Shown: piece after piece, positions 49,549 to 60,271 of the stretch | Numbering within the stretch: position 1 is the first letter of the stretch | Layout: every line of letters starts with the position of its first letter | Assembly (NCBI GenBank): GCA_030524175.1 | Contig: JAUNHC010000001.1 | Location: forward strand, 62,001 to 126,000 | Length of the DNA: 64,000 bases | DNA from: Eubacteriales bacterium | GTDB lineage: Bacteria; Bacillota; Clostridia; Lachnospirales; Lachnospiraceae | Direction: 5' to 3' | Notes under the pieces: model-generated | Database searches by the model: none | What the model was told of the DNA's origin: nothing | The model's input: only the letters and a program-made list of their open reading frames with translations | Made by a program: the position numbers and the translations under genes

Positions 49549-50209
49549 ATACAAACCGGTACCCCACTCCCCATACTGTCTGGATCACTTTTCGATACTT
49601 CCCAAGATGCTCTCTGAGGGATTTGACATGGGTATCCACGGTCCGGGTATCCCCATAATATTCATAGCCCCAGACGGATTCTAAAAGCTGGTCCCTTGTC
49701 AGGACAATATGTTCATTCTGCATAAACTTTACAAGCAGGTCAAATTCCTTTGGGGGAAGGCTGATGGTCTCCTCCCCCGCAAGGACGGTCCGGGTATCCA
49801 TCCGGACACAGAGATTTCCGTATTCCAGTTTTAATTCGGGATGCTCCCCGGTTCTCTTCAGCACTGCATTTACTCTTGCCATAAGCTCTTTGGGGCTGAA
49901 GGGTTTCGCCACATAGTCATCCGCTCCGAGCTTAAATCCAAATAATTTATCATATTCCTCCCCTCGCGCAGTCAGCATAATGACTGGAACCTGTGAGGCT
50001 TTCCTGATTTCTGCCAATGCTTCAAACCCATCCCTGCCAGGCATCATGACATCCAGGATAATGATGTCATAAGAGTTGGCCTCCACAGAATCGAGCGCTC
50101 TTTGGGTGCTTTTTGCTTCATCGCACACAAATCCCTCCATCTCTGCATAAGTTATCACGAGTTTTCTCAGATGAATATCATCATCTACAACCAACATCTT
50201 CCTCATCAC
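49538..50209 (-). CDS. OmpR-family response regulator
   Basis: 223 residues: DDD (9-11), phospho-acceptor Asp53 (IIILDVMMPG), Thr and Lys (MLTARGEE, YVAKPFS), winged helix ending VWGVGYRFVYEE. First gene of the unit continuing with kinase, pyrophosphatase-like protein, a four-span membrane protein, a C39-like protein and a YcxB-like protein. Probably autoregulated. Confidence 0.94.
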   Translation of the reverse strand: MMRKMLVVDDDIHLRKLVITYAEMEGFVCDEAKSTQRALDSVEANSYDIIILDVMMPGRDGFEALAEIRKASQVPVIMLTARGEEYDKLFGFKLGADDYVAKPFSPKELMARVNAVLKRTGEHPELKLEYGNLCVRMDTRTVLAGEETISLPPKEFDLLVKFMQNEHIVLTRDQLLESVWGYEYYGDTRTVDTHVKSLREHLGKYRKVIQTVWGVGYRFVYEE

Positions 50210-50367
50210 TTTGTTCCTTTCTGTCTGGAAATCTGTTTTTTAACCTGCCATACTAAAAGAATAACGGCTGTTTGTAATTTTTTTGTGAAATATCTGTGAG
50301 AAAAACAGCAGAATTTTAACCCGCCAATTCCCCCGCTCCATCCATACTTTCCTTATTATCGCTGGAG

Positions 50368-51537
50368 TTACCTGCATTCCATGAATATTTCAAATACTTC
50401 CTCATGGGTCAACTGGCGGTATCCTCCTGCCAAAAGTGCGCAGGAACCTGCCGCTTTTTTCAAAACGTCTATATCCTCAATCCCAAGTTCATGGAGAGTG
50501 GTGGGAAGCCCGATTTCTTTGATAAAGTCAGCCAATGCTTCCACTCCTGCAAGCGCCAATTCTTCTTCTGTTTTTCCTTCTGACGGTATTCCCCATACAC
50601 TCTGGGCGAATCTGGCAAACTTCTTTATTCCGTCTTTATAAATATGTCGGTAGTAAACCGGCTGGATCACCGCAAGGCCTAAACCGTGGTTACAGTCTGT
50701 ATATGCCCCAAGCTGATGTTCCATCATATGGCACTCAAAGTCCGTCTGTTTTCCCAGCTTGATGATCCGGTTCTCGGCCATTGTGGCATCCCACATCAGA
50801 TTACTCCTGGATGTATAGTCTGTCGGATTTTTAATCGCCTCCCTGAGATTTACGATCACATTTTTCATCAGGGCTTCTGAAATATCATCTGAAACATTAC
50901 TTTCATCCGGTTCACTAAAATAAATCTCCATAATGTGTGACAAGGTATCAAAGGCTCCCGATACCATCTGAAGCTTCGGTACACTGAAGGTATACTCAGG
51001 ATCCAGAAGGGCAAATGCCGGGTTACATTCCATGTAGTCTTTGCCGGTTTTTACCTTTGACTCCTCATTGGTAATAACAGCACCTCCGTTCATCTCACTT
51101 CCGGTTCCGGATGCAGTGACGATCACCCCTACGGGCACTGGCTGGAAATCAATCACCCCAGGATGCCCGAGATAATTCTCCCATGCATCCTTTTTTGCCA
51201 TTGCCGCAACAGATATGGCTTTGCAGCAATCCATAACAGAACCGCCTCCGACACCTATGATCAGATGAATATCCTGCTCTTTGACCAGTCTGGCTCCCTC
51301 CAGGACTTTATTATAAGTAGGGTTTGGCATAATTCCGCCAAGATCATATACCTGCTTACCTGCGTCTTTTAAAATCTGCATAACCTCATCATAGATGCCA
51401 TTCTCTTTTACAGAGCCGCCTCCGTAAGCCAGCATCACCCGCTGGCCATATCTGCGTGCCAGCCGTCCCAGATGTTCCTTTACACATCCTTTTCCAAAGT
51501 ATGCCCTTGTTCTGTTTTCAAAAATAAAAGATTTCAT
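50368..51537 (-). CDS. Iron-containing alcohol dehydrogenase (butanol dehydrogenase type)
   Basis: 389 residues, full length for Fe-ADH. GGGSVMDCCKAIS (NAD-binding), TASGTGSEMNGGAVIT, metal ligands in FDTLSHIMEIYF, MMEHQLGAYTDCNHGLGLA and YYRHIY. Reduces aldehydes to alcohols with NAD(P)H, for fermentative redox balance. Transcribed on the minus strand, with the permease remnant 30 bp downstream of its own unit. Specific substrate unknown. Confidence 0.93.
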   Translation of the reverse strand: MKSFIFENRTRAYFGKGCVKEHLGRLARRYGQRVMLAYGGGSVKENGIYDEVMQILKDAGKQVYDLGGIMPNPTYNKVLEGARLVKEQDIHLIIGVGGGSVMDCCKAISVAAMAKKDAWENYLGHPGVIDFQPVPVGVIVTASGTGSEMNGGAVITNEESKVKTGKDYMECNPAFALLDPEYTFSVPKLQMVSGAFDTLSHIMEIYFSEPDESNVSDDISEALMKNVIVNLREAIKNPTDYTSRSNLMWDATMAENRIIKLGKQTDFECHMMEHQLGAYTDCNHGLGLAVIQPVYYRHIYKDGIKKFARFAQSVWGIPSEGKTEEELALAGVEALADFIKEIGLPTTLHELGIEDIDVLKKAAGSCALLAGGYRQLTHEEVFEIFMECR

Positions 51538-51599
51538 TATAACACCTCTGTTTTTCTGTTCTATCTCAATTAAATATGTGATTTTTATTCTCGTTCCTG

Positions 51600-52513
51600 T
51601 TAGAGTATTGATAAATTTACAACTAAACCAGTCCCTAAGGCAAATACGATTACATAAGCAAGATACAGTAAAAACCGCTTAGTACCCAATACAATTTTAA
51701 CTGCGCCAAGGTTTGTGACTTTCGTAGCTGGCCCAGTCAGCATAAATGCCGATGCACTCCCGATACTCATACCATCTGCCAACCACGCCTGCAAAAGAGG
51801 AATCGTCCCTCCGCCACAGGCGTAAAGCGGTACACCAATCGTGGCTGCTATCAATACGCCCCATGCTTCATTGCCTCCGAAGATATATGTCACCATATCC
51901 GCAGGCACATAGCGTTGAAATACTGCCGAAAGAACAATACCGACCAAGAAATACAGGCCTGTTGCCTTTATATTTCTTCCGAGATTTTTCAGGAACCGCA
52001 GGAGGATGTTTGGATCCGTATCGTGGCTTACCGGTTCAGCAAAGCCATGAAAGTCAAAAAATGCGGTAGAACGATAAAATATCCGTACCAATAATCCGGC
52101 TGTAACACCACTGAGATAGCAGGATATAACCCGTACTGCCAAGACAGTCTGCCCAAGGGCGGCGCTGTACATGATAAGCTGTGGATTTAATAAAATGGAA
52201 CTCATCATAAAGGCTGCCAGCCAGTCATCCTTAACGCCGCTTTTTGAAAAGGACGCGGCAATGGGGATTGTGCCATACATACACAGCGGAGACGCAATCC
52301 CCAGTGCACTGGCCATAAAAATGCCTAATACTCCCAACTTTTTTCACCAAGGGAGCGAAAGGTATTGTGGACGTGATCCTTCAGGAAAACCGACACCACA
52401 GAGCCCAGCACCATACCTAATATCCAGTAGGGGAATATCTGCTCAAACTGGACGCCAAAATAGTACCAAAGATAGACAAATTCTCTATGTAAAATATCCA
52501 GCAAGTCCTTCAC
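51600..52513 (-). pseudogene. PF03773-type permease (YraQ-like) interrupted by a -1 shift at an A6 run
   Basis: The 62-codon front (52513-52325, MKDLLDILHREFVYLWYYF, then PYWILGMVLGSVVSV) stops at SWEY. The rest, from about 52346 in the -1 frame, gives KLGVLGIFMASALGIAS, then CMYGTIPIAASFSKSG, a multi-span permease. The break lies exactly at GAAAAAAG. Reading one base back there restores a continuous protein of about 304 residues with the family's usual junction. It is a disabled gene, a sequencing indel, or a slippage-expressed gene. Relatives move small solutes or anions (arsenite is suggested for some). Confidence 0.78.
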
Positions 52514-52529
52514 CTCCCGCTATTCGGCT

Positions 52530-53623
52530 TTATTCGTCCATATCAATCAGATGATAGCTGCGGCTGCCAAGGCCGATGGTCTCGGCATTCTCCAGTGTAT
52601 GCAGCCCGTTCCTGTTTTCCACGCGGTCAATAAAGGATCCGTTGTCCTCCGATACCCAGACAAGGTCAATACACGCCTGATCCAGTGCCACTGGGTCAGA
52701 GGATGCCAGAATCCCAATATCGTGCATATCCGGCTCTGCAGGGTTACCGTCACAGTCACAGTCAATGGAAAGCCGGTTCATCACGTTGATCCCAGATAAT
52801 CGGACACGGATTTTCCTGCATCTCCCATTGCTTCCAGGAACGCGTCCTGGTCGCCGCCAAACCCGCTTTTTGTGGTGCCTCCGGAATGGATCCAGCTTTT
52901 GCCCTCTGAGGAACCAAGCCCAATAGAGATATTTTTGATCGCTCCGCCAAACCCTGCCATCGCATGACCTTTAAAATGTGACAGGACAAGATAACTGTCA
53001 TAATCTGCAAAGGCCGCACCCACATAGTTTTCAGAAAGCACTGTACCGTTTTCCACCGGCAGTGTCATAGAGCCATTTTCATCCTGTATCTGAACGTCGG
53101 CTATCGCCGTAAAACCGTGGTCTTCCGCGACCTGATAGTGCATAGCAGTATTAGCGCGGCTTCCGCCATAAGCGGTGTTACATTCTACAATCGTACCGTC
53201 CACTAACTGCACCAGGTCTGCAATCAGCTCCGGACGCAGATAATTGGAGGCAGGAGGCTCCCCGGTTGAGAGCTTCACAGCGACTTTTCCAGTAGGCTGC
53301 CACTGGAGCGCATGGTATATTTCCACCATCGACTCAGGCGATATATCGGAAAGATAGTAAACCGCAGGGGCATCTTCAGATTCCGTATAATGTTCAAGTG
53401 CAGATAGAGAAATTTCTGCTCCGCCGTTTGTAGTGAGTGTATGATTCATCGTTAAATCTCCTTGTGATTCTGTTGGTTCCTCTGTATCCGGGGCAGAAGG
53501 TGTCTGGGCAGGCTCTGTTGGCGTGGAAGGTTCTTGTGTGTCCCTGGCGCTGCTGCAGCCTGACATGAAAAAAGCGGACATGGCCAGTGCCATAAAAAAT
53601 GCCAATCGGTGTTTTTTCATCAT
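52530..53623 (-). pseudogene. DUF362 lipoprotein, split by a short deletion
   Basis: ATG 53623 starts a lipoprotein signal (FFMALAMSAFFMSGC, lipobox Cys22), a Pro/Thr-rich linker and the DUF362 domain (TAYGGSRANT, DYDSYLVLSHFKGHAMAGFG and SSEGKSWIHSGG). The frame ends at DYLGST. The remaining C-terminus (INVMNRLSIDCDCDGNPAEP, DPVALDQACIDL) follows in another frame from about 52790. Intact relatives continue through this point, so a small deletion of non-multiple-of-3 size is likely. The Cys-rich SIDCDC part is typical of DUF362 proteins, which may handle iron-sulfur clusters. Confidence 0.78.
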
Positions 53624-54330
53624 TTACTCCTTTTCTGTGATAACAAGTTGTTAGTACCAGCCTGTGCTTTGGCCAGCAGTTTTGCGGCATAATAACCCAA
53701 AATGGCAAATAACGCCATGATAGCCAGATAATCCAAAAAGAAGAATGCCAGCGGCTCTGAAAAGTCGAAAAACACAAACTCGGTACGAAGCAGCATATAA
53801 CCCGCCAACCCCCGCTGTATAAAAGCATAGACCCCATAGCAGGAAAGCGATACAGCGGCAATGCGTAACACGATTCGCCGTTTTGAGGAGGCTTTTTCCA
53901 TACGGAATGCCTTTCTCAGCATCCCCATGATCATCCCCCCGTGTAGTCCCAGATGGACAGAGGTGAGCACATAGCACCAATAAGACGCAACTAAATGTAC
54001 GGTTCTCGCAAGAGAAGCGCCCCCTTCAATGGAGAGGAATGGAAACGCATAACGGCTCATTATGATGCCGCTCGCCATCAGGGAAAGCATCAGCAGGAAG
54101 AGCAGACCATCCACCGTGGTCCCCAGTATCCTTACGCCGCTGTATTTCCCCCGGAACAGGTTCTTGTGCCACTTAAAATTCAATACATGATGGAGTATAA
54201 ACAGCAGGAACATGGCGACTCCTGTCCATTCATGGATGTCTTCACCTATCAGCGAATAAGCCATCAAGACGGGAAGGAGCACTGTCATGATCATATCTGT
54301 TATGTTTTGTATTTTTCGTTTTCCAGTCAC
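53620..54330 (-). CDS. DUF4405-type membrane protein, likely heme b carrier
   Basis: 236 residues with about six membrane spans. Paired histidines lie in or near spans: EDIHEWTG, FILHHVLN, RTVHLVASYW and SVHLGLHGG, as in DUF4405/ferric-reductase-like cytochromes that bind heme b and pass electrons across the membrane. Overlaps the DUF362 gene by 4 bp. With three exported flavodoxin-like proteins nearby it could supply them with electrons; this is inferred from context. Confidence 0.82.
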   Translation of the reverse strand: MTGKRKIQNITDMIMTVLLPVLMAYSLIGEDIHEWTGVAMFLLFILHHVLNFKWHKNLFRGKYSGVRILGTTVDGLLFLLMLSLMASGIIMSRYAFPFLSIEGGASLARTVHLVASYWCYVLTSVHLGLHGGMIMGMLRKAFRMEKASSKRRIVLRIAAVSLSCYGVYAFIQRGLAGYMLLRTEFVFFDFSEPLAFFFLDYLAIMALFAILGYYAAKLLAKAQAGTNNLLSQKRSK

Positions 54331-54347
54331 TTCACTGCCTCCGTTCC

Positions 54348-55265
54348 TTACTGTGCAACTTCAATGCGCATCTCCACTTCGTCTCCCAGTGTATCGAACA
54401 CGGACAGATCCGATGTGATTTTTCCCATGCGGATCAGTCCATCCTGATCAGAACTGTCTTCCCCTGCAAAAAAAACTGTAAAAGACGGGCCGGCCGGAAA
54501 ATAGGTGACATCCCCATTTTCAAAATCAGCAATCTCCTCCCCGTTTTCCGGAAGGGATTCCATACGGCCATAATACTCACGCCCACCATAATGGTTCATT
54601 GTCAGGGTGCGGGGCAGGGTATCAAGAAAAGCCTGCGTTGTTTCACTGTTATCCAAGGTTGCTGTGATAACCGTGTCACCTGCCGTCATACGGATATCCG
54701 TTGTCCCTGCTGTTTCTGATGACGGTTCTGTTGCATCTGCTGTGTTCCCGTCCACCAATTCCATTGTCACCTCAAATTCATCACCCATAGCGGTTAAAAG
54801 ATCCATGCCGCTTTCCACACGCCCCATAGGGATCAGATCATCATTAAATCCATAATCTTCATAATAGAATACAAGGGTGTTCCACGGAACATACAGCGTA
54901 ATATCTGCCACTGCAGGGTCAACACCGGATTCCACACCGTCCGTTTCCAGTTCTTCTGGAAGGCGGCAGATTTTTTCAATACTGTTAAAGTCCTCAAAAG
55001 TCTGTGTCATGGGAAGCTGTGCTGCAAAACTCTGTGCCGCTTCATTGTCATTTAAGCGCACCATTGCCTCTCCGCCTTCAAATGTCAGGCGCACCAGCGG
55101 TCCGCCCAGACCGAAGGACTCACTTTCCTGTTCTTCCGGTGTTGTTTCTGGCTGCCCCGAAACTTCCGGTGCCGTAGTGTTATCTTCCACGTCCTGCCCG
55201 CCGGAACAGGCGGACAGGGCAGCCGTTAATGCAAGCGCAAGCATAGATATTATTATTTTTTTCAT
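54348..55265 (-). CDS. Lipoprotein with two cyclophilin-like domains
   Basis: 305 residues. Signal peptide with lipobox (ALTAALSAC, Cys20), an acidic linker, then two cyclophilin-like domains (about 58-170 and 195-305): VRLNDNEAAQSFAAQLPM and TLYVPWNTLVFYYEDYG; TLDNSETTQAFLDTLPRTLT, GREYYGRMESLP. Exported and membrane-tethered. The single-domain cytoplasmic form is at 42871. It overlaps the next flavodoxin gene by 4 bp, so they are co-expressed. Role unknown; probably a partner of the exported flavoproteins. Confidence 0.85.
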   Translation of the reverse strand: MKKIIISMLALALTAALSACSGGQDVEDNTTAPEVSGQPETTPEEQESESFGLGGPLVRLTFEGGEAMVRLNDNEAAQSFAAQLPMTQTFEDFNSIEKICRLPEELETDGVESGVDPAVADITLYVPWNTLVFYYEDYGFNDDLIPMGRVESGMDLLTAMGDEFEVTMELVDGNTADATEPSSETAGTTDIRMTAGDTVITATLDNSETTQAFLDTLPRTLTMNHYGGREYYGRMESLPENGEEIADFENGDVTYFPAGPSFTVFFAGEDSSDQDGLIRMGKITSDLSVFDTLGDEVEMRIEVAQ

Positions 55266-55957
55266 TGGCCATCATCTCCTTTTTGGTTTTCAGTTGTCGT
55301 AAGCGCTGTCGTGAGCCATCCGTCCAAAAGTGAACTCAATGTACGATCTTCCATACTGCTCACATTGCTCAAACCAAGCCCCGGCAATATCGCCGCATTT
55401 TGCGCCTGGTTTATAAATTCTTTTTCGTAATCCCCCGGGGTGCCGGCATCCGTCCAGAACGGTACCACCGCTTTCCCCGCAAAATCAGTCTGCGAAAGGT
55501 AGCTCATAAGCGGCGTGGACACTGTATATGTCCATACAGGGCCGCCTACAAAAATTCGTTCATATGCGGAAATATCCGGCAGTTCTCCTTTAAGTTCTGG
55601 CAAATTACCTGATTCCCGTTCGGCTGCGGCTTCGTCAGAGACTTCGCTTCCATTGGCTGGATAATCCCGGACTGTTTCTATCTTGTATAAATCGCCGCCG
55701 ATTTTTTCTTGGATCAGCTTTGCGACCATTTCTGTATTCCCGGAATACGAGTAGTAAATGATTAACGTGTTATCGTTCGCGTTGTCTCCGGTATCATCTG
55801 GCATACTTTCATTGGAAGCAGATGTTCCTTCCTGCATACTATTCTGATATTCCGTTGTCTTTGTATCGTCAGGCGTTGTATTCGCAGTACATGCCGTTAC
55901 AAACAGGCAGAAACAAGCCAGTAAGGAAACAGACACGATTCTTTTATGTAATCTCAT
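55262..55957 (-). CDS. Exported flavodoxin-like lipoprotein 1
   Basis: 231 residues from ATG 55957, four bases after the upstream stop. Signal peptide and lipobox (LLACFCLFVTAC). The flavodoxin domain: IIYYSYSGNTEMVAKLIQ (FMN phosphate loop), VGGPVWTYTVSTPLMSYL, VPFWTDAGTPGDYEKEF. Flavodoxins are normally cytoplasmic; here the lipid anchor places the FMN domain outside the membrane. Third gene of the DUF362/DUF4405 run, next to two relatives. Confidence 0.88.
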   Translation of the reverse strand: MRLHKRIVSVSLLACFCLFVTACTANTTPDDTKTTEYQNSMQEGTSASNESMPDDTGDNANDNTLIIYYSYSGNTEMVAKLIQEKIGGDLYKIETVRDYPANGSEVSDEAAAERESGNLPELKGELPDISAYERIFVGGPVWTYTVSTPLMSYLSQTDFAGKAVVPFWTDAGTPGDYEKEFINQAQNAAILPGLGLSNVSSMEDRTLSSLLDGWLTTALTTTENQKGDDGQ

Positions 55958-55961
55958 ATGC

Positions 55962-56633
55962 TTATTCCAACCCAAGCCCGTTTAACCATTCTTCGACGTC
56001 AGCCTGTGCACCATCCACGCTGGAGCCGCTTACAGCCAGGCCGTCAAGAAGGAGGGCGTCCGGCACCAGACTGGCAATATCCCCCTCACTTCTCCCCAAG
56101 GCACTGCCGCCGTGGGTGCAGAAGGGAATGATGGTCTTGCCGGAAAAATCATACTCCTCCAGAAACGTGAACATGGCCTGCGGCATTGTTCCCCACCAAT
56201 TGGGGTAACCCAGATAGATAACGTCATATTGGCTCATGTCCTCTACATGGGTGGAAAGCTCCGGACGGGCATCATTATCCTGTTCTTCACGGGCAATATC
56301 TACGGTTTCATCATAATCCTCAGGATAAGGGGTAACTGTTTCCACCTTGAATAACTCGCCTCCGGTCTGCCCTGCGATCATATTCGCAATCGTTTCTGTA
56401 TTGCCGGTTTTAGAAAAATAGGCGACCAGAACCTTTCCTTGGGCAGACGCCGCATCCGCCGTACTTTCAGATTCTTCTGTTTTACTGTCATCTGTTGCTT
56501 CATTATCAGTGGATGTGTTCTCATCAGACTGGGGTGGATTGGCGGTTTCTTCCGGCTGCGTATTACCAGTGCCGCAGGCGGCTAGGGAAAACGCAAGGAC
56601 AAGTGTCAAAATAATAGATAAAATTTTTTTCAT
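55962..56633 (-). CDS. Exported flavodoxin-like lipoprotein 2
   Basis: 223 residues from ATG 56633 (AAGGAAAT upstream; the longer open frame has no signal peptide). Lipobox AFSLAACG (Cys20). Acidic linker of about 45 residues. Flavodoxin domain: VAYFSKTGNTETIANMI, YPEDYDETV, LGYPNWWGTMPQAMFTFL, FCTHGGSALGRSEG. Very similar to lipoprotein 3 at 56656. Outside-facing electron carrier or reductase inferred. Confidence 0.88.
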   Translation of the reverse strand: MKKILSIILTLVLAFSLAACGTGNTQPEETANPPQSDENTSTDNEATDDSKTEESESTADAASAQGKVLVAYFSKTGNTETIANMIAGQTGGELFKVETVTPYPEDYDETVDIAREEQDNDARPELSTHVEDMSQYDVIYLGYPNWWGTMPQAMFTFLEEYDFSGKTIIPFCTHGGSALGRSEGDIASLVPDALLLDGLAVSGSSVDGAQADVEEWLNGLGLE

Positions 56634-56655
56634 AGTGCAATTTCCTTTCTTAAGA

Positions 56656-57417
56656 TCAGTCAATAAAACCAGTTTCCTGCAGCCAATTTGTAACCGCTTC
56701 CTTCGCTTCCTCCCGGGAATTTTGTGCGACAGAACCGCGGACGGCAAGACCCTCCAGCACCTCAGAGCCGGAACAGGTACTTGCAATACTGCTTTCGGTG
56801 GAAGCAAGGCCGCTGCCCTCATGTGTTGCAAATGGGATTATGGTCTTGCCGGAAAAATCATAGCTTTCCATAAAGGTGTAGACAGCCATCGGCATATCTC
56901 CCCACCAGTTGGGGTAACCAAGGAACACCACATCATAGTCATTAAAATTGTCCACTGTGGCAGTCAGCTCCGGGCGGGCATTCTCCTGCAGTTCCTGCTG
57001 TGCAACATTGGTACATTCCCGGTAATCCTCCGGATAAGGGGTGACCGTTTCGATATGGAACAGGTCGCCGCCGGTCTGTTCGGCAATCATCTCTGCGATA
57101 ATTTCGGTGTTGCCTTTTTCAATTACACCTACGTTATAGTTATCACCGGCACGTGAGAAGTAAGCGATCAAGATATTGCTGCCGCCTGACTCCTCTCCAG
57201 CTGATTGGGTATCCCCGCTGTCAGAAGGCTGGGACGTTTCCGGAGCCTCTGAAGGTGTGTTTTCTGGCATCTCATCAGGGGCATCGGTGATTTCGGGTGT
57301 GCTGCTGTTTTGCTGTGCACCCGTATTAGCAGTTTCCTTGTCTGTATTGGAGCTGCCGCAGGCGGTAAGCGCAAAAAGCACCGTAACAGCTAGTAAAGCG
57401 GTCATTATTCTCTTCAT
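56656..57417 (-). CDS. Exported flavodoxin-like lipoprotein 3
   Basis: 253 residues from ATG 57417. Lipobox LFALTACG (Cys21), a Pro/Ser/Glu-rich linker of about 50 residues, flavodoxin domain: IAYFSRAGDNYNVGVIEKGN (atypical loop), TEIIAEMIAEQTGGDLF, LGYPNWWGDMPMAVYTFM, FATHEGSGLASTES. The insertion in the FMN loop (GVIEKG) sets it apart from the second protein. First of the three tandem flavodoxin genes on the minus strand. Confidence 0.88.
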   Translation of the reverse strand: MKRIMTALLAVTVLFALTACGSSNTDKETANTGAQQNSSTPEITDAPDEMPENTPSEAPETSQPSDSGDTQSAGEESGGSNILIAYFSRAGDNYNVGVIEKGNTEIIAEMIAEQTGGDLFHIETVTPYPEDYRECTNVAQQELQENARPELTATVDNFNDYDVVFLGYPNWWGDMPMAVYTFMESYDFSGKTIIPFATHEGSGLASTESSIASTCSGSEVLEGLAVRGSVAQNSREEAKEAVTNWLQETGFID

Positions 57418-57491
57418 ATGGATCATTTCCTTTCATTCGTTTTAAAGTAGAATGAGGCTTGCAGCACAGAGCCACAAGCCTCTTAAGTTCA

Positions 57492-58316
57492 TCAGATAAT
57501 ATCCGTTGAGGCGGCAAGTGACCTCTGTGTTTTATAATCGGCGACACGCTCTTCCAGCCTGTCAATGGTTGCTTTCAATGCCTGTGAACCTAATACCATA
57601 CGCAGAGGCGCAGGTTTTTTGTCCACACTTTCAATAATGCGCTCTGCCATCTTTACCGGGTCGCCAGGCGCAAGCCCTTTGCTGGCATCCAGCATATTTA
57701 AGAATCCGTGGCAGCTTTCATACTCTGGCATCAGCTTGGCAACCTTGGCACTGCCGTACCGGAACTCCGTCCTCGCGCCGCCTGGCTCCACCAGTGTTAC
57801 ACCAATGTGAAACTGCGCTACTTCCTGTGCCACCGCTTCACAGAACCCTTCGATACCAAACTTGGTGGCATGGTACATGGAATTGGCCGGATAGGCAACC
57901 TGCCCGCCATAGGTAGACATCTGAATGATCCGTCCGCCGCCCTGTGCCCGCAGGTGGGGCAGGCTGTCCCGGATCAGCATGATGGAACCGGTCAGGTTCG
58001 TTGCGATGATGTGGTTGATCTCTTCATCAGACAGCTCCTCGGCGCATCCAAAGAGGCCATATCCTGCATTGGAAACCACCACGTCTATCCTTTCATGTTT
58101 TTGGAAAGCATCCGCCACCAGCTTATGGATTGCCGGAACTTCTGTCACATCGAGGATTTGGCAGTCAAAAGTACCAGGATACTTTGCGAGTAATCCCTCC
58201 ACCTTTTTTGTATTTCTTACGGTACCAATAACGGTATCGCCGGCTTCCAAAAGTTGCTTTGTCATCTCAAAACCAAATCCGCTGGAAACACCTGTAATTA
58301 ACCATGTTCTGCTCAT
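57492..58316 (-). CDS. Short-chain dehydrogenase/reductase
   Basis: 274 residues: LITGVSSGFGFEMT (nucleotide loop), DVVVSNAGYGLFG, MSTYGGQ (catalytic Ser), YHATKFGIEGF (Tyr/Lys), VEPGGARTEF. A type often found beside AKR and flavodoxin genes and annotated as a generic oxidoreductase. Follows the AKR gene by 16 bp in the unit starting at 60088. Confidence 0.9.
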   Translation of the reverse strand: MSRTWLITGVSSGFGFEMTKQLLEAGDTVIGTVRNTKKVEGLLAKYPGTFDCQILDVTEVPAIHKLVADAFQKHERIDVVVSNAGYGLFGCAEELSDEEINHIIATNLTGSIMLIRDSLPHLRAQGGGRIIQMSTYGGQVAYPANSMYHATKFGIEGFCEAVAQEVAQFHIGVTLVEPGGARTEFRYGSAKVAKLMPEYESCHGFLNMLDASKGLAPGDPVKMAERIIESVDKKPAPLRMVLGSQALKATIDRLEERVADYKTQRSLAASTDII

Positions 58317-58332
58317 TTTTACGACTCCTTTC

Positions 58333-60088
<1,756 letters not shown>

Positions 60089-60163
60089 AACCTCAAGACT
60101 CCTTTCTGTGTATCTTCATTGTAAAGAAACCAAGAAAAATCAGCAATTTCAGTTTCTAATGCA

Positions 60164-60183
60164 TTTGATAAGCTATACTTATC
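60164..60183 (-). promoter_or_regulatory. LysR-type box S4
   Basis: TTTGATAAGC then TATACTTATC, a GATAAG/CTTATC dyad, preceded by CAGCAATTTCAGTTTC at the same distance as in S1. Lies 76 bp before the CMD gene. No LysR gene is adjacent here, so regulation would be in trans. Confidence 0.68.
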
Positions 60184-60212
60184 CAGAGGATGCCTTGTTT
60201 CTTTGGTAAAAA

Positions 60213-60264
60213 AAGCTCCTTTTTGGTAAGAATTCAAATATAACAATTCTTATCGAAAAGGAGT
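60213..60264. terminator. Long inverted repeat, probable bidirectional terminator
   Basis: AGCTCCTTTTTGGTAAGAA (60214-60232) pairs with TTCTTATCGAAAAGGAGTA at the other end with a few mismatches and a 10-nt loop. TTTTTT flanks it on either strand. It ends just before the transposase ATG and may have belonged to the insertion element. Confidence 0.65.
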
Positions 60265-60271
60265 ATTTTTT

